A DNA stretch of 64,000 bases from Bin55 sp965116055 (GTDB lineage: Bacteria > Pseudomonadota > Gammaproteobacteria > Pseudomonadales > Azotimanducaceae): assembly GCA_965116055.1 (NCBI GenBank), contig OZ220466.1, positions 2,728,001 through 2,792,000 on the forward strand, given 5' to 3'. This document shows positions 24,729 through 34,084 of the stretch, in pieces. Each line of letters opens with the position of its first letter. Within the stretch, counting starts at the first letter, position 1. The notes under the pieces were generated by a model, which searched no databases, had not been told where the DNA came from, and saw nothing but the letters and a program-made list of their open reading frames with translations. A program made the translations under genes and the position numbers.

Positions 24729-26363
24729 TCACTCGTGGGCTACTTCTTCTTGAATCTTAACGATTTGACCAGAAGACAGAGATTCAATATGGTAAGTCGC
24801 GCCGCCTAGCCACTCTACCTGAATATTGCTCACGCTATCTTGCTCGCCGAGACCAAAGTGTACACGAGGATCACGCGACGCAAGGTAGCTACTCGCGCGT
24901 TGCACTACTCGAGTTAATGTACGGCCTTCAATGTCAATAGAAATCGAAGCGCCTATTGCTGTCCGTCCGTGTTTGTCACGTATATCAAACATCAACCAAT
25001 GGTGATCTGCCGATGAACGATTCATTAGAAGCTTCGCACGACTGTCGCGATCGACTAGTACGATGTCTAAAAGTCCATCGTTGTTCAAGTCGCCTACTGC
25101 AGCACCTCGACTTGTATTAATCTCTCCCGTGTGTGCCATGATCTCGAATCGACCCGTTGGCGTTCCGATATACATTGTGTTCGGTTCGGCAAATCGATCG
25201 CCCAAATAAGGTTTCGACAATCTCGAAACAGCGCCGTTGGCTTCGAATATATCCAACCAACCATCGTTATTTAAATCGTCTACGACCAACCCGAATCTTG
25301 TATACCGTTGACTGTAGATACTGAGTCCGACTTGCGAGGTAACATCACGAAAGAACATGCCTTCGTTCCGAAAGACATAGTTTGGCTCAGTTACGATATG
25401 CACGACGATGACATCTTGATCGCGATCATCATCTAAATCCGTCGCGACGATTCCCATACCCGCACGCGCAACGCCATGTGAATCCAGAGCGCCATTCCAA
25501 ATTGGCGCTACGTCTTCAAATTGAAATTTACCGCGATTGAGCCAAAGATTGTTCGGAGAAGTGTCGTTCGCTACAAATACGTCAACCAAACCGTTCCCAT
25601 CGAAATCTACAGTGACAATGCCAAGACCATTACCGCGACTACCGAGCACACCAGAAGATCCTGTCACGTCCACGAACCGGCCATTACCATCGTTTCGAAA
25701 TACCCGATCCTGGGCAGGCGCATCGTAGTGAGTAGGGGAACAGTAATCTCGACTACCAAGCATGGCTTGATAGCACTCTGGCTCTAGCGCTTCGCTCCAA
25801 TCAATGTAATTCACAACCCATAGATCTAGATCGCCATCTGTATCGAAATCAGCGAATGCCGTCGCCGTGGACCACTCTTCCAGTCGAAATCCAGCCTCCA
25901 CGGTAACATCTTTGAATTGGTTCCGGCCTTCATTGCGCAGTAACACGTTCCTACCTAATTGCGTGACGAATAAATCAGGAAGCGCGTCGTTGTTGTAGTC
26001 GCCCACGGCAACGCCCATACCATAACCAAGTGCAAGGGTTGCATCGCCACCGGATTCGACTTTAAATTGGCCGAATCCGTCATTTATAAAGAGCGCATTG
26101 CCATATTGCGGCTTCCGTTCGTCAAGCGAACCGCCTTGAACGAAATAGATATCCAAGTCACCGTCTTGGTCTGCGTCAAGCAACGCAACGCCACCACCCA
26201 TAATTTCAGGCAATCGATGTTTGGGTGTGCTGCCAGCGGAATAGTTGAAATCGATACCTCGTTCGCTACTTTCGTCTGCTAAAACAATGGGCAGTTTATT
26301 TGAATCTGAAAATGTACAAGCGTTTACTAAACACGCCAGCATGATGATTACAAGCGATCTCAC
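24729..26363 (-). CDS. CRTAC1-family FG-GAP/ASPIC-UnbV lipoprotein (type A, no. 1)
   Basis: 544 residues with a lipoprotein signal (MRSLVIIMLACLVNAC). Then LPEIMGGGVALLDADQDGDL begins a run of seven or more FG-GAP/VCBS motifs of integrin-alpha style (DADQDGDLD, GDYNNDALPD, ADFDTDGDLD, VDFDGNGLVD, DLNNDGWLD, GDLNNDGLLD), expected to bind Ca2+ and fold as a propeller. The C-terminus carries the ASPIC/UnbV domain (SSYLASRDPRVHFGLGEQ). It is the last gene of a TBDR-TPR-TPR-CRTAC1 run; its ATG overlaps the preceding TPR stop (ATGA). The function of bacterial CRTAC1 proteins is not established; surface binding is inferred. Confidence 0.88.
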   Translation of the reverse strand: MRSLVIIMLACLVNACTFSDSNKLPIVLADESSERGIDFNYSAGSTPKHRLPEIMGGGVALLDADQDGDLDIYFVQGGSLDERKPQYGNALFINDGFGQFKVESGGDATLALGYGMGVAVGDYNNDALPDLFVTQLGRNVLLRNEGRNQFKDVTVEAGFRLEEWSTATAFADFDTDGDLDLWVVNYIDWSEALEPECYQAMLGSRDYCSPTHYDAPAQDRVFRNDGNGRFVDVTGSSGVLGSRGNGLGIVTVDFDGNGLVDVFVANDTSPNNLWLNRGKFQFEDVAPIWNGALDSHGVARAGMGIVATDLDDDRDQDVIVVHIVTEPNYVFRNEGMFFRDVTSQVGLSIYSQRYTRFGLVVDDLNNDGWLDIFEANGAVSRLSKPYLGDRFAEPNTMYIGTPTGRFEIMAHTGEINTSRGAAVGDLNNDGLLDIVLVDRDSRAKLLMNRSSADHHWLMFDIRDKHGRTAIGASISIDIEGRTLTRVVQRASSYLASRDPRVHFGLGEQDSVSNIQVEWLGGATYHIESLSSGQIVKIQEEVAHE

Positions 26364-27850
26364 TGCCCGACTTGGTCTATTTGCATGCGCTTGATTTGCT
26401 TGCGTTGACGCTCAACTGATGCGAGAAGTGTTGGATTTGCACCGTATTTGCGGGCAGCAGCTAGCGCCCGAAGTGCTTCTTCCTCATTGTTCAAAATAGT
26501 TTCCGCGCGCGCCAAATTAATATAGCTAGGAACATGTTCTGGATCAATGGTGAGAGCAACTCGGTAGAGATTGGCCGCCTCCGGCCAACGATGCAAGAAA
26601 CCCATGCAAATGCCTAGATATGTATACAAATCGGCATCGTCGTTGCGTAATCCAATTGCCTGATCAAGCAGTTGACTCGCTTCAAGCCATTTTTTCTGTT
26701 CCATAAACAAAAGCGCTTTCTGAGAATACGCCCAGTGCACTTTGGGATCAATTGAAATAGCCACATCAAGTTGATTGGCTGCCTCGTCCAATTGACCTTG
26801 ATTTTTCAAAAAACTGGCTAACGCCGTTCGAAATACATAAAACTTTGGATGGAGTCGGATGCCTTCTTGAAGCATCTTGTACGCTTGCTCGGTATGACCG
26901 CGTAATTCGTATACGCTACTTAAGAGATGAAGCACATGCTTGTTATTTGGATGTTCTATGCGCAAATCCGCAAGCATTCCAAGCGCTGATTCGTAATCTT
27001 GCGCACGAATCAAATTTACCGTTCGGATGAGCCGGGCGTTGAAATTGTCAGCGACATATTTATTTTTCTCTTCAGCTATCGGATCGCGCCAATGTGCCCT
27101 GTCGGCATACGGAAAATTGGCAAGGATCTCGGATCCTTTTTCTATTTGGCCTGAGCGAATAAGAGCTGTACCTAAAAGTCGTTGCGCGTTACTGTCATTC
27201 GCCAATTCAGCCGTCTCACTAATGAGAACCACTGCTGCGCTCGGATCATCGAGCTCTAATAGGGCCATGGCTTGTCCTAACCGGGCATAAGGATCCTCAG
27301 TGAGTGTTTCCGCCTGGCGAAAGCTCTGCCGCGCTTGATCAAATGCGGCAACTTCGAGCTCCACTTTACCTTTGTGCAACCATGCAGGACCATAGTCAGG
27401 TCTTTTGGCGATAGCTTCTTCAATTGTTTCGAGCGCAAGAGTGCGATCGAATCGAGCTGCAAGCAGAATCCCGCGGTAGTAAGTCCAGCGAAACGAACTA
27501 GGATCAAGAGCCGACGCCAATTCATATGCCTCAAGCGCTTCGGCTGAAAAGCCGTGCAGCTCAAACACTACACCGAGATCACCGACCGCTTTAGCATTCC
27601 CGGCTTCTGTCGCCGCGCGTTCTTGAAATACTGCAATTTGCGACTGTACGTTTGTATCCGCTTCACTCACGTCGACCGCCGCGAGGGCTAGCACGCGTGC
27701 TTCAATACTTTCCTTCTCGGTACAGCTTACGGTAAAAAAGCACAGAAGCAACATTGCGACAGCGTGTATTCGCCAATGAGGCGCGCAACGATATGCGTAT
27801 ATATCCCCAACTGTCGCTTGGCGGACATCACGCCGATTGAAAAGAACCAA
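26360..27850 (-). CDS. TPR-repeat lipoprotein (type A module)
   Basis: 496 residues. A hydrophobic segment ending in FFTVSC looks like a lipobox near residue 43, so the N-terminal extension may be over-long and a later start may be used. The rest is tandem TPRs, for example ALEAYELASALDPSSFRW, AIAKRPDYGPAWLHKGKVEL and LYRVALTIDPEHVPSYINLA. It is homologous to the two other type A TPR proteins through the same ordered blocks. It lies 1 nt after the upstream TPR gene and overlaps the CRTAC1 start by 4 nt. It is probably a periplasmic or outer-membrane-anchored scaffold for its CRTAC1 partner. Confidence 0.85.
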   Translation of the reverse strand: MVLFNRRDVRQATVGDIYAYRCAPHWRIHAVAMLLLCFFTVSCTEKESIEARVLALAAVDVSEADTNVQSQIAVFQERAATEAGNAKAVGDLGVVFELHGFSAEALEAYELASALDPSSFRWTYYRGILLAARFDRTLALETIEEAIAKRPDYGPAWLHKGKVELEVAAFDQARQSFRQAETLTEDPYARLGQAMALLELDDPSAAVVLISETAELANDSNAQRLLGTALIRSGQIEKGSEILANFPYADRAHWRDPIAEEKNKYVADNFNARLIRTVNLIRAQDYESALGMLADLRIEHPNNKHVLHLLSSVYELRGHTEQAYKMLQEGIRLHPKFYVFRTALASFLKNQGQLDEAANQLDVAISIDPKVHWAYSQKALLFMEQKKWLEASQLLDQAIGLRNDDADLYTYLGICMGFLHRWPEAANLYRVALTIDPEHVPSYINLARAETILNNEEEALRALAAARKYGANPTLLASVERQRKQIKRMQIDQVGQ

Positions 27851-27851
27851 G

Positions 27852-29354
27852 TTAATCCGCTACCAGCACGCCATTAGCAATCAATGTCTCAATGGCACGT
27901 TCTACCTTCGGATTGCTCGGCTCAATCGCGCGTGCACGTTTGATAGATGTCAATGCTTCGTCAAATCGTTGCTGCTCGCTCAGACTCAATGCAAGACTAG
28001 CATGCGCATCAACATATAACGGCTGCAGATCAATGGCATGTTCTAAATACTTGACGGAAGCCTGCCAATCGCCGTTTTGTCCTGCCAAGACGCCGAGTAG
28101 ATAGGCTGTCTTTGAATCAAGCGTTCGATACGCTAAGCTCGCGTTTAGCGTATCTTGCGCGGTTCCGTAACTCCCACGATTGATAAGCGTCATAACTTTT
28201 GCGTCGTATGCGACAACGAATTCCCGATTTAACTCAATAGCCCGATCGTAGTGGGATAGGGCTGCGTCAATCTGTCCGATAGACTCCAGCAACCATCCGA
28301 GATTTAAATGTAAACGATACGAGTCAGGAAATACGCGTAATTCAGTTTGAAGTAGATCTACTGCTGCATCAGGCTTATCGAGTTCAACCAGTGCGGCGCT
28401 CTGCAACTCGACCAGGTGCGGTTCCTCTGGGTAACGATCACGCAAAGAGTTAAGGAGCTGCAACGCATCGTCGGTACGTCCGCTATCAATGAGTTTCTGA
28501 GCAAGTATTGACTCGCCGCTCAGGCCACGCGTGTATTCGACCACGGCGCCCGCTATCGGGTCTGACCAAGCAAGCCGTTCCACAGAGGTGGCTTGAGACG
28601 AGTCTACATCGGACTCAGTCAGTTTGCCACGCGCGCGCGATACCCTGTCGCGGACCATGACTGCGTACGGTGGTAAGTTCTCAGCAGTCAAGCTGTCAAG
28701 AATTCCTTGAGCGATTTCAACATCGCCAAGTTCAAGACGACACTGTGCAAGACCCAAGTTCGCCGCCAAGCGATCACGCGAATCATTAAGAACCCGTAAA
28801 GTCTGCTCAAATGTCTCGCAAGCCGACACATATTCGCCAACATCAACGAGCCAAAATCCTTTGGCGAGCAAACTGGGCGAGTATGTCGCGTTGAGTTCGA
28901 TCGCCCGGTCGATATCCCGTATGGCATCTTCAATACGACCTTGCGAAGCTTGCGCCAGACTCATTAAATACGGCCAGCGAAAATCGGTTGGATCAAGTTG
29001 GGACGTCTGACGATACGTCTTGACGGCCGCATCCTTGAATCCATTCGCGTCGTAGGCCATAGCCAAACGGCCGCGGTGAGAAGCCGACTTAGGATTTGCA
29101 ACCGCTACTGCTACTAGACTCTCCAGGAATCTGTGAAGTTCGAGATCCTCGGTTGGCGGCACGGGGTGTACCGACATTGAATCAATGGATTCAGACCAAC
29201 CGCATCCCGCCAAGAAAAAAGCCAGCACAGTAAACCAAATAGCACATGGGCTTGCCGACTGGGTTGGGCGCGTACGCGCTTCAATATCGCTACCGCGTGC
29301 GGTACTCAATGTTGTATACGAATCGGTGCGATCCAGGAAAAACGACCAGATCAA
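27852..29354 (-). CDS. TPR-repeat lipoprotein (type A module)
   Basis: 500 residues. A lipobox-like FFLAGC lies about 50 residues in, so translation may start at an in-frame TTG nearer to it. After a short spacer come about ten TPRs, beginning with the type A signature GRLAMAYDANGFKDAA and including IELNATYSPSLLAKG and AIDLQPLYVDAHASLALSL. The signature RLAMAYDANGF recurs in the TPR protein at 34085. It is the first gene after the TBDR terminator and is tightly joined to the next TPR gene. Confidence 0.85.
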   Translation of the reverse strand: MIWSFFLDRTDSYTTLSTARGSDIEARTRPTQSASPCAIWFTVLAFFLAGCGWSESIDSMSVHPVPPTEDLELHRFLESLVAVAVANPKSASHRGRLAMAYDANGFKDAAVKTYRQTSQLDPTDFRWPYLMSLAQASQGRIEDAIRDIDRAIELNATYSPSLLAKGFWLVDVGEYVSACETFEQTLRVLNDSRDRLAANLGLAQCRLELGDVEIAQGILDSLTAENLPPYAVMVRDRVSRARGKLTESDVDSSQATSVERLAWSDPIAGAVVEYTRGLSGESILAQKLIDSGRTDDALQLLNSLRDRYPEEPHLVELQSAALVELDKPDAAVDLLQTELRVFPDSYRLHLNLGWLLESIGQIDAALSHYDRAIELNREFVVAYDAKVMTLINRGSYGTAQDTLNASLAYRTLDSKTAYLLGVLAGQNGDWQASVKYLEHAIDLQPLYVDAHASLALSLSEQQRFDEALTSIKRARAIEPSNPKVERAIETLIANGVLVAD

Positions 29355-29392
29355 TCAACCTATATTCGTTCATCCCGATAGCATATACACCG

Positions 29393-29432
29393 AGAAAAAT
29401 AAAAATGTCAGCGATGGGAATCCATCGCTGAC
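29393..29432 (-). terminator. Rho-independent terminator/attenuator between TBDR and TPR-CRTAC1 genes
   Basis: GTCAGCGATGG (29407-29417) and CCATCGCTGAC (29422-29432) make a perfect 11-bp stem with a 4-nt loop. On the minus strand it is followed by ATTTTTATTTTTCTC. It is 24 nt past the TBDR stop and about 40 nt before the next start, so it could end the TBDR transcript or let a fraction of polymerases continue. Confidence 0.85.
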
Positions 29433-29455
29433 AAAGGGTTTGTTAAAGAAAGAAG

Positions 29456-32400
29456 TTAGAAGGAGAACGTGATTGACGTATACCCCTGTCGGCCCATGAT
29501 GTTATCTAAATAGGCCTCGTGTCCTTGCTGTCGTAGGGCAAGGTCAGGATAGGTATCGAACAGATTTCTCACTGCAACATTCACTTGCATTTGGCTGAAG
29601 CCTAGCGTGTCAGGCCGGTTATAAGTGTAGCTTACGTCCCAGTAGTGACGCGAGTCAATCCTACAGTCTGGCCAGATCCACCTATGCGCACAGGCGTCTT
29701 TTTCTGGGATAGGAACGCCGTCGGCATTAGGCCGGCCTGTAATGACACCAGCCTCTACCGCTTCGTCCCATCCAGCATTCAAAGTCGTCACGCTATCGTG
29801 CCAACGACCATTAAATTGCATGATGTGGTCGTTATAGAACCACCGCAAACCGACATTGACTCGAAACTCAGGCGAAGGCGGCAAGGTCTCCATCATGGCG
29901 TCTGTTCCACCGTCGTTGTAGCCACCGATCGTAAAGGAACCGCCACCTTGATTGTGGTTGCCTAAACCCTCGATCTCAACGCCTGCAAGCGGATGTTCGG
30001 CTTCGCTCGGCACATCTGGATCATCAACGTACAGAATGTTCCGCATGCTTAGCAACTGCGTCGCACTGGCAGTTAGCCCGAATGTACCGTAATCACCACC
30101 AATCAATGGAATGTCTTCCGCATCGAACGAATAGGTTAGGTTGTAGATAAGGCTTTCAGTGGTTTGTTGACCAAGTTGCAACCAAGGCCGGTCAACATCG
30201 GTTAACCCAAGCCCCGTGGCGCCACGACTTCGAAGCACTCGGGCATTGGCAATGCCGAAGCCACCTTCACCTTGACCGTTCTTAGCGCCAGACTGGACCC
30301 AATCAATGGCCGCCTGTATCCTGCAAGCTGCTTCTTCTGGGTATAACTCAGCATACGTGTGCGGTGCAATCAATCGACCCGGGCCATCCGGATTATCAGG
30401 ATCTTCCTCAAACAACCACGGATGGTCGACCGAATTGACGTTGGTCGGATCAAACCATTTCAACGGTGTGCCTGGTCCTGGACACTGACGTGCAGCGTAC
30501 CACGCTTCAAGGCCGATTTCGTTAACGTTGACATTGCGGTCCGCAGGTGCCTGCTCAGCTTTACCTTCAAATACAACGTTTGTGTAATCGATATCGAATA
30601 CCATCGTACCGTCAAGTAGCTTGATTGAAATACCCGCGTTCCACAAATCGGATTCCTCCGGACCTAAACCCGCGTTCGGACCTGCGAACGTATTAACGTT
30701 CGGTGCAACGACCGACATGCCCTCGTGTAAACATGTAGGATCATCTCCCGCTGCTAGTTCTGGGAAGTTGTAGCAGAGATAGTCGGCAACATTCTCCGGC
30801 GCCGGGGTGCCAATCGCACGTTGACCACCGTATTGGCCAGGTTCGCCAAACAATGCATACAGACCAGGCGTCACGAATCCTTCAGTTAGACTAGCGCGAA
30901 AAGCTAACCAGTCCGTTGGAGAATAGCGCATGGCGACTTTAGGAATCGTCGTCGTGAACGTGATATCCCCTGGCTGACCGATAACGCCATACGTGAAAAT
31001 CTCCGCGTAACGTCCGGCGATCTGCACTTCCATATCGCCGAAGACATCATCCTGAATCAACGGTAACTGGAGTTCTGCGTAAATTGCAGTCGATCGTTGT
31101 CCGCTCAACCGGAAACCGCGCTTACCACCGCCGAGCGCTGATTGGTTGATCACAGAGGATCGATATTCTTCGGTCTCCTCGCGCCGGTGCGTGCCTATAG
31201 CGAAACCTACCGGGGCGTCGTTATAGGGCAACGAGAAAAGATTCGAGTTAGAGGCCGTAAGATCAAAGAGTTCCATAGCTAAAGTCTGCAGGTTGTACTC
31301 TAGAGTAATGCCGGCGTTTCGATATTCAAACTCCGTGTTAGCAGCGGGATGATCTGCAGGAGTCCAGCCTGGATCATCGTCGTCAGGGAACTTATTCGAA
31401 GGATCGCCGATGTACTGACCGTCCGGAGTATGCGCTAGATAAGCAGTGCTGAATGGGTTCCAACACGACTGCAGACTTTGGTCGTCACCGCCGCCTTGAC
31501 AGCGCAACGAATCAACCATTAACCACCACTGCGGTTCAGGATACTGTCGCTCGCGCTTGCCGCGTGCATAGATAAAGTCGCTATTCACGATCCAGGTTGT
31601 ATCCGGGATTTGAATCTCGGTACCAAGCCTTAAACGTACGTTATCGCGCTGAGCACGCCGTTGATACATACCCAGACCATGACCGTCCAGGTCTGCCCAC
31701 TCAATATTCAAACCATGCATTTGCTTGGGGTGTACATTGAGATCACCGTCAGGCATGCGCACATCTTCAAATAAACGAATACCGCCACTTCCCATCTCGG
31801 CGAAGTCGCCATCAAATCGATCTGGAATACCATCCATGTCGGCATCGGTTTCGGCGCTCAGCAGGATGACTCGGGCCTCCGGCATACGCTGAGCATTGAA
31901 ATCGGCATCCGGGATGCCATCCGGTATCGGATCGCCGTTGTCGTTCACGCTACCGTCTAAGCTCGTCTCGTCAGACAGGTCCCAAGTACGGTCAGGAATA
32001 CCGTCATTGTTGGCATCCTGGGCAAATACATAAAGCTCGCCAGGCTCATCAAGATAGTCATACAAGCCATTGCCGTTTAGGTCAATCCAATTCAATCCTT
32101 TAAGGTCTTCCATAAAGGCGACATGGGCACGAGCTTCAGCAGGAATCTCAGAATCCTCACCGAACACTGCCCCTGTCACAGGATCGTACCATGAGTTATG
32201 TGCAATAGCCCTAAATGGGTTGCCTGGATTCGATCCAATCGCAATCGGTACGCGGCGACCAAACCAAACACCCGATGGCGTTTCGTCAAAAGCGCCAGTT
32301 ACATCGCGCGTGTAGTAGTCAAGCACGGAGAGATTGATTTCTCCGTGTATGCTCACGTAGTCATTAAATTCATGTTCGAAGAATGCGTAGCCTTTATACT

Positions 32401-33634
32401 GGTCACTCTCCGCTTGCATATCTTGCATGTCGGCAATAATGTTTCGACACGCACCGCCGCCGCCCCAAGGCGTTAATATCCCGTTCAGGAAGCTGCCGCG
32501 TTTATCGAAATCGTTCTTTACCCAAGACCATTCTTGGTCAACGCGTTCGCCAGTTCGCGAATCAATCACTTCAACATCCGCGCCATCCAGGACGACCCGC
32601 TCACCTACCGTTCCGACATCGTCGTAACCCGCTCCAAAGCCGTACCCGCAACCCGGATCAGGACGGTAATTCGACCATTCGCCCGATTCTAACTGGCGAT
32701 AGCTATTGGTAAATGTCCCTAGCGAATCGGCTAGTTGATTACCTGCACCATGAAGCACATCTGCAGGGAGATCGCCGATCGTACGCTCGCCCATTGAATT
32801 TCTATCCGGGACAACCCAGTCCGCCGGATTGCTTCTACCGCCGCTATCGGACCAACCGGGCGCAATGCGCTTGTTCCAAGGATTTTGTAAGCCAACGATG
32901 TACTCGGGTCGCTCAGTGTGCGGCATTTGGCTGATATCTCGAAGTTCTAACGAGAACACTGCCTTCGTCCGCTCGCCTTGTGCACCTGCAATCATTGACA
33001 AGCCCTGGTTCGGCGTCCCGCCTCGCAACGCTGCAAGATTGTTGTAGTTAATTCGTAAGCCGTCGAAGTTCTTATTAGGAATAAAGTTGATCACGCCGGC
33101 GACTGCTTCTGCACCGTATAACGCAGACGCGCCATCAAGAATCGTCTCTACCCGACCGATGGCGATCTGTGGATACGTATTGGTTACGTCAACGCCAGTT
33201 CTACGCCCCCAAGTGTTGGTATCGGCAGGCAATCGATGCGAGTCCATCATCGTCATCGTAGCGCGTGCGCCCAACCCTCGTATATTGGCCCAGACTTCCG
33301 AACCTTGGTTCCACTGTTGGTCGTCGGCAGCATCGCCTTCGAACGGCGCAGCGTTGGCGTTCACGCCAAACTGAAACGTTTGGTCGAAAATGATGTCTCC
33401 CATATCGGGTGTGCCGGCAAGCTCAATGTCAAGCTCGTCTGTCACGTGCATCGGCGATGGCAAGTCAAAGTTGTCACGCCGGATAAACGATCCGGTAACG
33501 ATGAGTTCTTCAACTTCCTCCGCTTCTTCCTCGTCCTCCTCCGCATCATCGGCTTGTTGCCCGAAGGCACCAGTCGACGAGATGAGGCCTGCGACAGCCA
33601 TAAGCGACACCCACTTATTGAAGTGAATTTGCAT
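29456..33634 (-). CDS. Oversized TonB-dependent outer-membrane receptor
   Basis: 1,392 residues, well above the usual 700-1,000. The ATG has a strong GAGGGGAGGA site. A signal peptide (ISSTGAFGQ) is followed by a very acidic stretch (EEDEEEAEEVEEL) running into the TonB box ELIVTGS. The plug domain follows, with VWANIRGLGARATMTMMDSH and DGASALYGAEAVAGVINFIP. The barrel ends in GRQGYTSITFSF with terminal Phe. Around residues 515-620 there are Asp/Asn/Gly-rich repeats (DLNGNGLYDYLD, DANNDGIPD, DADMDGIPDRFDGD) like Ca2+-binding EF-hand/thrombospondin-3 loops. It should import a large or scarce ligand using TonB. Neighbouring CRTAC1 and TPR proteins are likely partners. Confidence 0.93.
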   Translation of the reverse strand: MQIHFNKWVSLMAVAGLISSTGAFGQQADDAEEDEEEAEEVEELIVTGSFIRRDNFDLPSPMHVTDELDIELAGTPDMGDIIFDQTFQFGVNANAAPFEGDAADDQQWNQGSEVWANIRGLGARATMTMMDSHRLPADTNTWGRRTGVDVTNTYPQIAIGRVETILDGASALYGAEAVAGVINFIPNKNFDGLRINYNNLAALRGGTPNQGLSMIAGAQGERTKAVFSLELRDISQMPHTERPEYIVGLQNPWNKRIAPGWSDSGGRSNPADWVVPDRNSMGERTIGDLPADVLHGAGNQLADSLGTFTNSYRQLESGEWSNYRPDPGCGYGFGAGYDDVGTVGERVVLDGADVEVIDSRTGERVDQEWSWVKNDFDKRGSFLNGILTPWGGGGACRNIIADMQDMQAESDQYKGYAFFEHEFNDYVSIHGEINLSVLDYYTRDVTGAFDETPSGVWFGRRVPIAIGSNPGNPFRAIAHNSWYDPVTGAVFGEDSEIPAEARAHVAFMEDLKGLNWIDLNGNGLYDYLDEPGELYVFAQDANNDGIPDRTWDLSDETSLDGSVNDNGDPIPDGIPDADFNAQRMPEARVILLSAETDADMDGIPDRFDGDFAEMGSGGIRLFEDVRMPDGDLNVHPKQMHGLNIEWADLDGHGLGMYQRRAQRDNVRLRLGTEIQIPDTTWIVNSDFIYARGKRERQYPEPQWWLMVDSLRCQGGGDDQSLQSCWNPFSTAYLAHTPDGQYIGDPSNKFPDDDDPGWTPADHPAANTEFEYRNAGITLEYNLQTLAMELFDLTASNSNLFSLPYNDAPVGFAIGTHRREETEEYRSSVINQSALGGGKRGFRLSGQRSTAIYAELQLPLIQDDVFGDMEVQIAGRYAEIFTYGVIGQPGDITFTTTIPKVAMRYSPTDWLAFRASLTEGFVTPGLYALFGEPGQYGGQRAIGTPAPENVADYLCYNFPELAAGDDPTCLHEGMSVVAPNVNTFAGPNAGLGPEESDLWNAGISIKLLDGTMVFDIDYTNVVFEGKAEQAPADRNVNVNEIGLEAWYAARQCPGPGTPLKWFDPTNVNSVDHPWLFEEDPDNPDGPGRLIAPHTYAELYPEEAACRIQAAIDWVQSGAKNGQGEGGFGIANARVLRSRGATGLGLTDVDRPWLQLGQQTTESLIYNLTYSFDAEDIPLIGGDYGTFGLTASATQLLSMRNILYVDDPDVPSEAEHPLAGVEIEGLGNHNQGGGSFTIGGYNDGGTDAMMETLPPSPEFRVNVGLRWFYNDHIMQFNGRWHDSVTTLNAGWDEAVEAGVITGRPNADGVPIPEKDACAHRWIWPDCRIDSRHYWDVSYTYNRPDTLGFSQMQVNVAVRNLFDTYPDLALRQQGHEAYLDNIMGRQGYTSITFSF

Positions 33635-34084
33635 GGGTTCCTCCCCTCATTTACGCCCTACACAATGAGAAAACCAAAGTGCAGACATGATTCGAACACG
33701 CACGACCTTCCCAGTTCGCTCAATGTTCGGACTTTATAGTGGTGTTTCTAATTGTTTCAGGGCGTTTGTCAAGACGAAAATTCACTTTTTTTCATTTTCT
33801 CGAAAAGACCCCTCATCAACTATTCGGCCAGCTTTCTCGTTTATCGTAGGATTTTCTCTGTGTTTGATCGAGCGAACTCAACGCAAAGCACGAATAAACC
33901 ACCGTCAATGAACGTCATAGAAGTGCAACATACCTCACCAGAATTTATGACAAAATTGCGAAAAGTGCGTCAATCCTTGCTGACGCGTACGCCAATCAAT
34001 CGCTTGGTCACGACTCTACGAAAACCTCTTTACGCTTTATGTGACGAATCGCGATATCCGTGTGGACTGTTTAGTTCGCGGCGC
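33635..34084. other. Divergent intergenic region between TBDR and plus-strand TPR-CRTAC1 module
   Basis: 450 nt separating divergent starts; it must hold both promoters. An open frame continues upstream of 34085 to 33752, but its translation is not signal-like and contains no family blocks, so I treat it as leader. No operator palindrome stood out. Confidence 0.45.

Noticed and set aside
33752..34084. N-terminal extension of the plus-strand TPR gene
   Set aside because: The open frame continues but lacks any signal or TPR block; the ATG at 34085 gives a proper lipoprotein signal.
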